Of a stretch of 8,162 nt of DNA, positions 4,926-8,162 are shown one piece after another (position 1 is the first letter of the stretch; each line of letters opens with the position of its first letter). The notes under the pieces were generated by a model. That model made no database searches, had not been told where the DNA came from, and worked only from the letters and a program-made list of their open reading frames with translations. Source of the stretch: an uncultured Bacteroidales bacterium (lineage in GTDB: Bacteria > Bacteroidota > Bacteroidia > Bacteroidales > UBA3663); the NCBI GenBank assembly GCA_905236195.1, contig CAJOOX010000135.1, forward strand, positions 1 through 8,162. Direction: 5' to 3'. A program made the translations under genes and the position numbers.

Positions 4926-6486
4926 GATAAATATTGTTTGCTTTCCGGTGCTGCACAGCCAGAGCAGTATATGCCTTCAGCCGGATACCCGGGAAGAGGA
5001 AATCGTATCTCACGTTACCGGCGATGTTGTATTGCGGTGCCGTGAGGTATTGGTACTCCTGCCAGAGCCACGCCTCCATCTCTGCCGGCGGTGTCTGCTT
5101 GTCGCTGGGAGCGGCGAAGGTGTCATCGTCGTAAGCTTCGCCGCTGCCATTGGTGTAGCTGAAGACCGCCCCTATGGTCAACACGCCCCGGAGCATCACG
5201 ATATGGCGTGTGCACCCGGCCGTCAGTGTAGTGGCCGACAGACGTTGCCGGCGCAGGTAGGGGTAGCAGTAGGCCGTCTGCTTACGGTTCATGAGAGTCA
5301 CGGCAGCACGCACCGTCCAGGCGGGCAGTTCGTTGCGGATACCGTAGTGGCCCGTATAGCCCAGCTCGGTGTTTACCCATCGTTTGTCGCCCGTCTTCAC
5401 GGCATCATAATATTCGTAGTAGTTGGACCCCGCCTCGTTCTGCATTTCGCGGTAGGTCTCGGCATTGTTTTGCAGCATTTCGATTCCGATATCCGCCGAC
5501 AGCTGGTGCTGTGTGGCTGATGACGGATGATAGCTGAGACAGGCGTTGTAGCCATACTGGTTGCCGTGATGATTGGTATAAGTGATGGTGTAGGGCGATC
5601 GCCGCCCGTAGTAGCCTTTGCGATGACTGTAGCCGAAATTGTTGTAGAAGGACCATCCGGCCGACGGCACCAGTTCAAGCTGTACGTCCAGTCCGTGCCC
5701 CTCGTCGAAGAGTGGCATTTCGCGCGACTTGTCGGTATAGCCATAGTTTCCGAACTGCTCCACCTTCCCGATGAAATTGCCGTAGTCGATGAGCGATTTG
5801 TACACCTTTTCGCCCTTGCCGTAGGTAGAGAAGGTGACGCTCTCCGTCCGGCGGTGGTAGCGGTAGTTGGCTCCGAGGGTGAGCCGCTGACAGGGTGCCA
5901 GGGTGATGCCTGCCGTCAGCGTCAGGTCCATCAGTTTGTTCTTGTGACGCAGATCCTTGTACTTGGCATAGTTGGCTGCGGTATAGTCGAGGTGCAGGCC
6001 GGCGGCCAACACACGGTTTACCTGATAGCCTACGGCACCTGTCAGCTGGTAGGTGTCGCGTTGCTTGCGACCCGTATTGGTCAGCGAGTCCTCCACTATG
6101 TCGAATGGCAGGCGTGTCGGGTCGATGAAAGCCGAACCGGCCATATTGCGTCCCGTCCAGTTGTCGTAGTTTATCCGTCCATAGACCACCGTGCGCGGCG
6201 AGATGCGGTAGAAGGACTCGATGCCGGCCGTCAGTTGCAGAGTCTTGGGCGAATCGAAATAGTTGACAAACCCGCCACGGCCCATGCTGACGCTCACCTC
6301 AGCCTCGGCTATACTTGCCGACTGGTAGCTTGTCAGTCCGGCGGCATTGGGGCCGGTGAGCCATGCCCGCTGCTTCACGAACCGGTAGTCGCGGAGAAGC
6401 AGCGAGTCCTGTGCCTGAGCCTTGTCGGCGAGATACACCGACATACAGAACAGGAGGAGAAGGGGGGTCAGTCTCTTAATGAGCAT
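4867..6486 (-). CDS. DUF6850-like outer-membrane beta-barrel protein
   Basis: A 539-residue protein with a signal peptide (MLIKRLTPLLLLFCMSVYLADKAQA, cleaved before QDSL). The mature protein has alternating amphipathic strands rich in Tyr, Gly and Arg and ends in SVAVGCTF, a C-terminal Phe as in outer-membrane barrels. Segments such as GLTSYQSASIAEAEVS, FVNYFDSPKTLQ, GSAFIDPTRLPFDIVEDS, YTAANYAKYKDLRHKNKLMD match the pattern I recall for the Bacteroidota DUF6850 barrel family. It starts 19 nt inside the preceding gene and is overlapped by the next, so all are one transcript. Members of this family are usually next to DUF4876 genes and often near a TonB-dependent receptor. A role in transport or surface assembly is inferred; substrate and mechanism are unknown. 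Confidence 0.85.
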   Translation of the reverse strand: MLIKRLTPLLLLFCMSVYLADKAQAQDSLLLRDYRFVKQRAWLTGPNAAGLTSYQSASIAEAEVSVSMGRGGFVNYFDSPKTLQLTAGIESFYRISPRTVVYGRINYDNWTGRNMAGSAFIDPTRLPFDIVEDSLTNTGRKQRDTYQLTGAVGYQVNRVLAAGLHLDYTAANYAKYKDLRHKNKLMDLTLTAGITLAPCQRLTLGANYRYHRRTESVTFSTYGKGEKVYKSLIDYGNFIGKVEQFGNYGYTDKSREMPLFDEGHGLDVQLELVPSAGWSFYNNFGYSHRKGYYGRRSPYTITYTNHHGNQYGYNACLSYHPSSATQHQLSADIGIEMLQNNAETYREMQNEAGSNYYEYYDAVKTGDKRWVNTELGYTGHYGIRNELPAWTVRAAVTLMNRKQTAYCYPYLRRQRLSATTLTAGCTRHIVMLRGVLTIGAVFSYTNGSGEAYDDDTFAAPSDKQTPPAEMEAWLWQEYQYLTAPQYNIAGNVRYDFLFPGIRLKAYTALAVQHRKANNIYHDNNGKDYTQMSVAVGCTF

Positions 6487-7592
6487 TGGGCACGTTCGTG
6501 GAAATCGGCAGCAGAATTGTTGGTATCCAGATAGATGATGTGGGCACCGTTGCGGATGCTGGCTTCGGCATCAATGCCGCTGGGATCGGTAGTGGAACCA
6601 TAGACCAGCTTGCCGTCGTTCTCGGGCAGCTCCTCGGTAAACTCCTTATCGACATTACGATAGAGCGAGTGTCCCATCTTGTTGGTCAGCCACACATAGC
6701 CGGCATCGATGTCGGCTGTCAGCCGCTTCTTGCAGTCGTCGGGCTTCTCCATCGCATAAACCTCCATGCCATCCAGAATCCAGTCGTTGGGCACCTTCAC
6801 ACAGGTGTGTATCTGGTCCGTCTTGCCGCCATCGTACCAATAGTTATCGGCCGAGGTGGCAAACACGTCAGGCGTGACATCCTGCGTCTGGAACAGGATG
6901 ACAGCCGGCGACGACATACTGAAAGGCCAGCCGTTTCCCTGGGCGTAGCGCACCGCCTTCAGATAGTGGCTGGTCGGGATGACAGCCGAGGGCGTGGGGT
7001 AGTAGCGGGTATGGTTGTAGCCGCTCTCCGGGTCATACATGCAGTAGTAGTCGGCATTGGCATAGTTGACTGACTGGCTGACGGTGGGCGTATTGTCGAT
7101 GGCTCCGCAGATGTTGACCACCACCTGCGAATAGGGTTCTATGACCAGCGAAAAGGGGAAATACCAGATGCCGTTCCAGGCCGGGATGAATTTGTCCTTC
7201 TCGTATGTCAGCTTGCCGTCGGTGCCATAGTTGTAATTACTGGCCTGGGCATTAGCCGGCGCCCCCATACCGATGCACAGGTTGTTGGCAACGGCCTGCT
7301 GCGAACAGTTGTTATAGAGGATGATACACTTGTCGAACTGGAAATGCGTGCTGCCGTCGTCGAGCATGACACCGCCATTGTAGAGTTCCTTGATGATAAT
7401 CTGGTCAACGTTCCTGTCCTCAAGCAGGGATGTCTGCCGGACGTATTGGATATCCTTGATGTCGGCGGTTGACAGCTCCTGCTGCGTACCGTCGCTCAGG
7501 GTGATGACCATCTTCCAGTCCTGAGCTTGTGCCCCAATGGAGCTGAGCACCAGGCATACAATAACAGTAAGTAAGTGATAATAGCGCTTCAT
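6468..7592 (-). CDS. DUF4876-like secreted protein
   Basis: A 374-residue protein with a type I signal peptide (MKRYYHLLTVIVCLVLSSIGAQA, cleaved before QDWK; no lipobox Cys). The mature start, WKMVITLSDGTQQELSTADI followed by KDIQYV, is the same short DGT module as in two operon neighbours. It is followed by IIIKELYNGGVMLDDG and FDKCIILYNNCSQQAVANNLCIG, then an aromatic-rich body (YYCMYDPESGYNHTRYYPTP, WYDGGKTDQIH). The 'KELYNGG...D..IILYN' pattern fits DUF4876 proteins of Bacteroidota, which resemble lamin-tail-like beta-sandwich domains. The family call is from memory. It lies 9 bp after the preceding gene, and its stop is 19 nt inside the barrel gene. It probably works with the DUF6850-like barrel at the cell surface; no catalytic motif is evident. 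Confidence 0.8.
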   Translation of the reverse strand: MKRYYHLLTVIVCLVLSSIGAQAQDWKMVITLSDGTQQELSTADIKDIQYVRQTSLLEDRNVDQIIIKELYNGGVMLDDGSTHFQFDKCIILYNNCSQQAVANNLCIGMGAPANAQASNYNYGTDGKLTYEKDKFIPAWNGIWYFPFSLVIEPYSQVVVNICGAIDNTPTVSQSVNYANADYYCMYDPESGYNHTRYYPTPSAVIPTSHYLKAVRYAQGNGWPFSMSSPAVILFQTQDVTPDVFATSADNYWYDGGKTDQIHTCVKVPNDWILDGMEVYAMEKPDDCKKRLTADIDAGYVWLTNKMGHSLYRNVDKEFTEELPENDGKLVYGSTTDPSGIDAEASIRNGAHIIYLDTNNSAADFHERAQCSLRD

Positions 7593-7601
7593 GGAAATGT
7601 C

Positions 7602-8069
7602 TTAGTGTTTGATTTTGAAATTTTGGGTCGGGGTGCGCAGTATGAGGATGCCATGCCCCAAGCCGCTCAGGTCTATCGAGGCGCGGCCCTCGCTGTCGGC
7701 TCTGGTGCTGCCGACGGTCTTGCCGTCAGGGGTGTAGATGGTGACGGCATCGCCGGCCTTCATGCCTTCAAAGGCAGCCTGGCCGAAGGCGAAGACGTGG
7801 CGCACGGTTCCGTCGCTGCCTTCCACCTGCCGGATGCCAGTGGCCGATTCTTCAAAACCGACCTTCAGTCCCTCCATGCTCGTGGAGAGCGTCTGCGTAC
7901 CGCAAGTCACAACAATCTGACCCTCGCTGAAGGTGATGACGGGCTGGTCGGCCAGTGCGAACTTGCTGACGGTACCATCCTGGCTTGTCAGTATCAGATA
8001 CTGCTCTGCTGCCACCCGAAAGGGCAGCAGTGCCATGAGGCCGATAATTCCGAGTAATAGTCTTCTCAT
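7602..8069 (-). CDS. Small exported protein with DGT module and T9SS-tail-like C-terminal domain
   Basis: A 155-residue protein with a signal peptide (MRRLLLGIIGLMALLPFRVAA, cleaved before EQYL). The mature start, YLILTSQDGTVSKFALADQP followed by VITFSEGQIVVT, is a typical Bacteroidales secreted-protein opening. The last 50 residues (DAVTIYTPDGKTVGSTRADS, IDLSGLGHGILIL, ending NFKIKH) match the Por/T9SS type A sorting-tail pattern: V-x-IY-x-x-x-G-K, IDLS-x-L-x-x-G, terminal KIK. Here the usual Gly-x-Tyr is Gly-x-Leu (GHGILIL). The protein is little more than these two parts, so it could be a scaffold or carrier of the tail domain. The domain also occurs in gut species not known to have a full T9SS. 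It is the first operon gene in the window, 9 bp before the DUF4876-like gene. Confidence 0.8.
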   Translation of the reverse strand: MRRLLLGIIGLMALLPFRVAAEQYLILTSQDGTVSKFALADQPVITFSEGQIVVTCGTQTLSTSMEGLKVGFEESATGIRQVEGSDGTVRHVFAFGQAAFEGMKAGDAVTIYTPDGKTVGSTRADSEGRASIDLSGLGHGILILRTPTQNFKIKH

Positions 8070-8162
8070 AAAAAAAGTATATATTTATTCCTTGAAACAT
8101 TGAAACCCATAAGAAAGTTCCGGTAAGCTCCGAAGGGGTGACAGAACATTGGTTCATGTTGA
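8070..8162 (-). promoter_or_regulatory. Upstream leader of the secreted-protein operon
   Basis: This 93-bp region before the first operon gene is AT-rich next to the start codon (AAATATATACTTTTTTT on the minus strand). I see no clean TAnnTTTG box; TATACTTTT is the nearest match. Its distal part may carry a weak hairpin (TTCGG/CCGGAA with a bulged G). A direct repeat TTGAAAC (8093-8106) is also present. The promoter may lie beyond the window. Confidence 0.3.

Noticed and set aside
5527..6534. 335-codon plus-strand frame, with another at 4855-5520
   Set aside because: They are antisense to the barrel gene, whose signal peptide, beta-barrel pattern and operon overlaps are convincing. The antisense translations show no domain and arise from high-GC codon bias.
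6486..7073. 195-codon plus-strand frame, with others at 7575-8057
   Set aside because: They are antisense to the DUF4876-like and small tail-domain genes, and are low-complexity Val/Ile/Gly-rich translations typical of shadow frames.

Overview
The window looks like a chromosomal segment of a Bacteroidales bacterium, most likely Prevotellaceae-like. The reasons are: Bacteroidota-type promoter boxes (a perfect TAnnTTTG upstream of the ATPase gene); secreted proteins with a Bacteroidales N-terminal 'DGT' module; a small protein with a Por/T9SS-tail-like C-terminus; and a DUF4876-like plus DUF6850-like gene pair. I cannot name the species.

Layout. (1) Positions 3-1277 (+) hold the 3' part of a large secreted or surface protein gene. 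It ends in three divergent tandem beta-rich domains, and the last is far more AT-rich than the rest. A strong intrinsic terminator follows. (2) Positions 1327-2084 have no credible gene. They contain an array of 17-bp odd palindromes repeated with exact 41-bp periodicity: ten clear units at 1583-1968 and about three decayed ones at 1339-1437. A GC-rich dispersed-type repeat sits between the two blocks. (3) Positions 2085-2384 (+) encode a small HipB-like XRE helix-turn-helix protein with no HipA partner. (4) Positions 2525-3952 (+) encode a P-loop ATPase with a C-terminal DUF234/PD-(D/E)xK-type nuclease domain. Its promoter lies next to a perfect 16-bp-arm inverted repeat, and a long hairpin follows the gene. 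(5) Positions 3953-4268 are a gene-free convergent spacer. (6) Positions 8069-4269 (-) form a compact four-gene operon of exported proteins: a T9SS-tail-like small protein, a DUF4876-like protein, a DUF6850-like outer-membrane beta-barrel, and a small secreted protein of unknown fold. The genes are 9 bp apart or overlap.

How the parts may work together. The minus-strand operon reads as an envelope or secretion module; the usual TonB-dependent receptor neighbour, if present, lies beyond the right edge. The most unusual part is the middle. A HipB-like regulator lies directly downstream of an array whose older units carry TATCC/GGATA half-sites, the same half-site sequence as E. coli HipB operators though with shorter spacing. 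It lies directly upstream of an ATPase-nuclease gene with its own inverted-repeat control region. A regulated or maintenance/defence-like cassette built on a nucleoprotein array is a reasonable hypothesis, but nothing in the sequence proves it.
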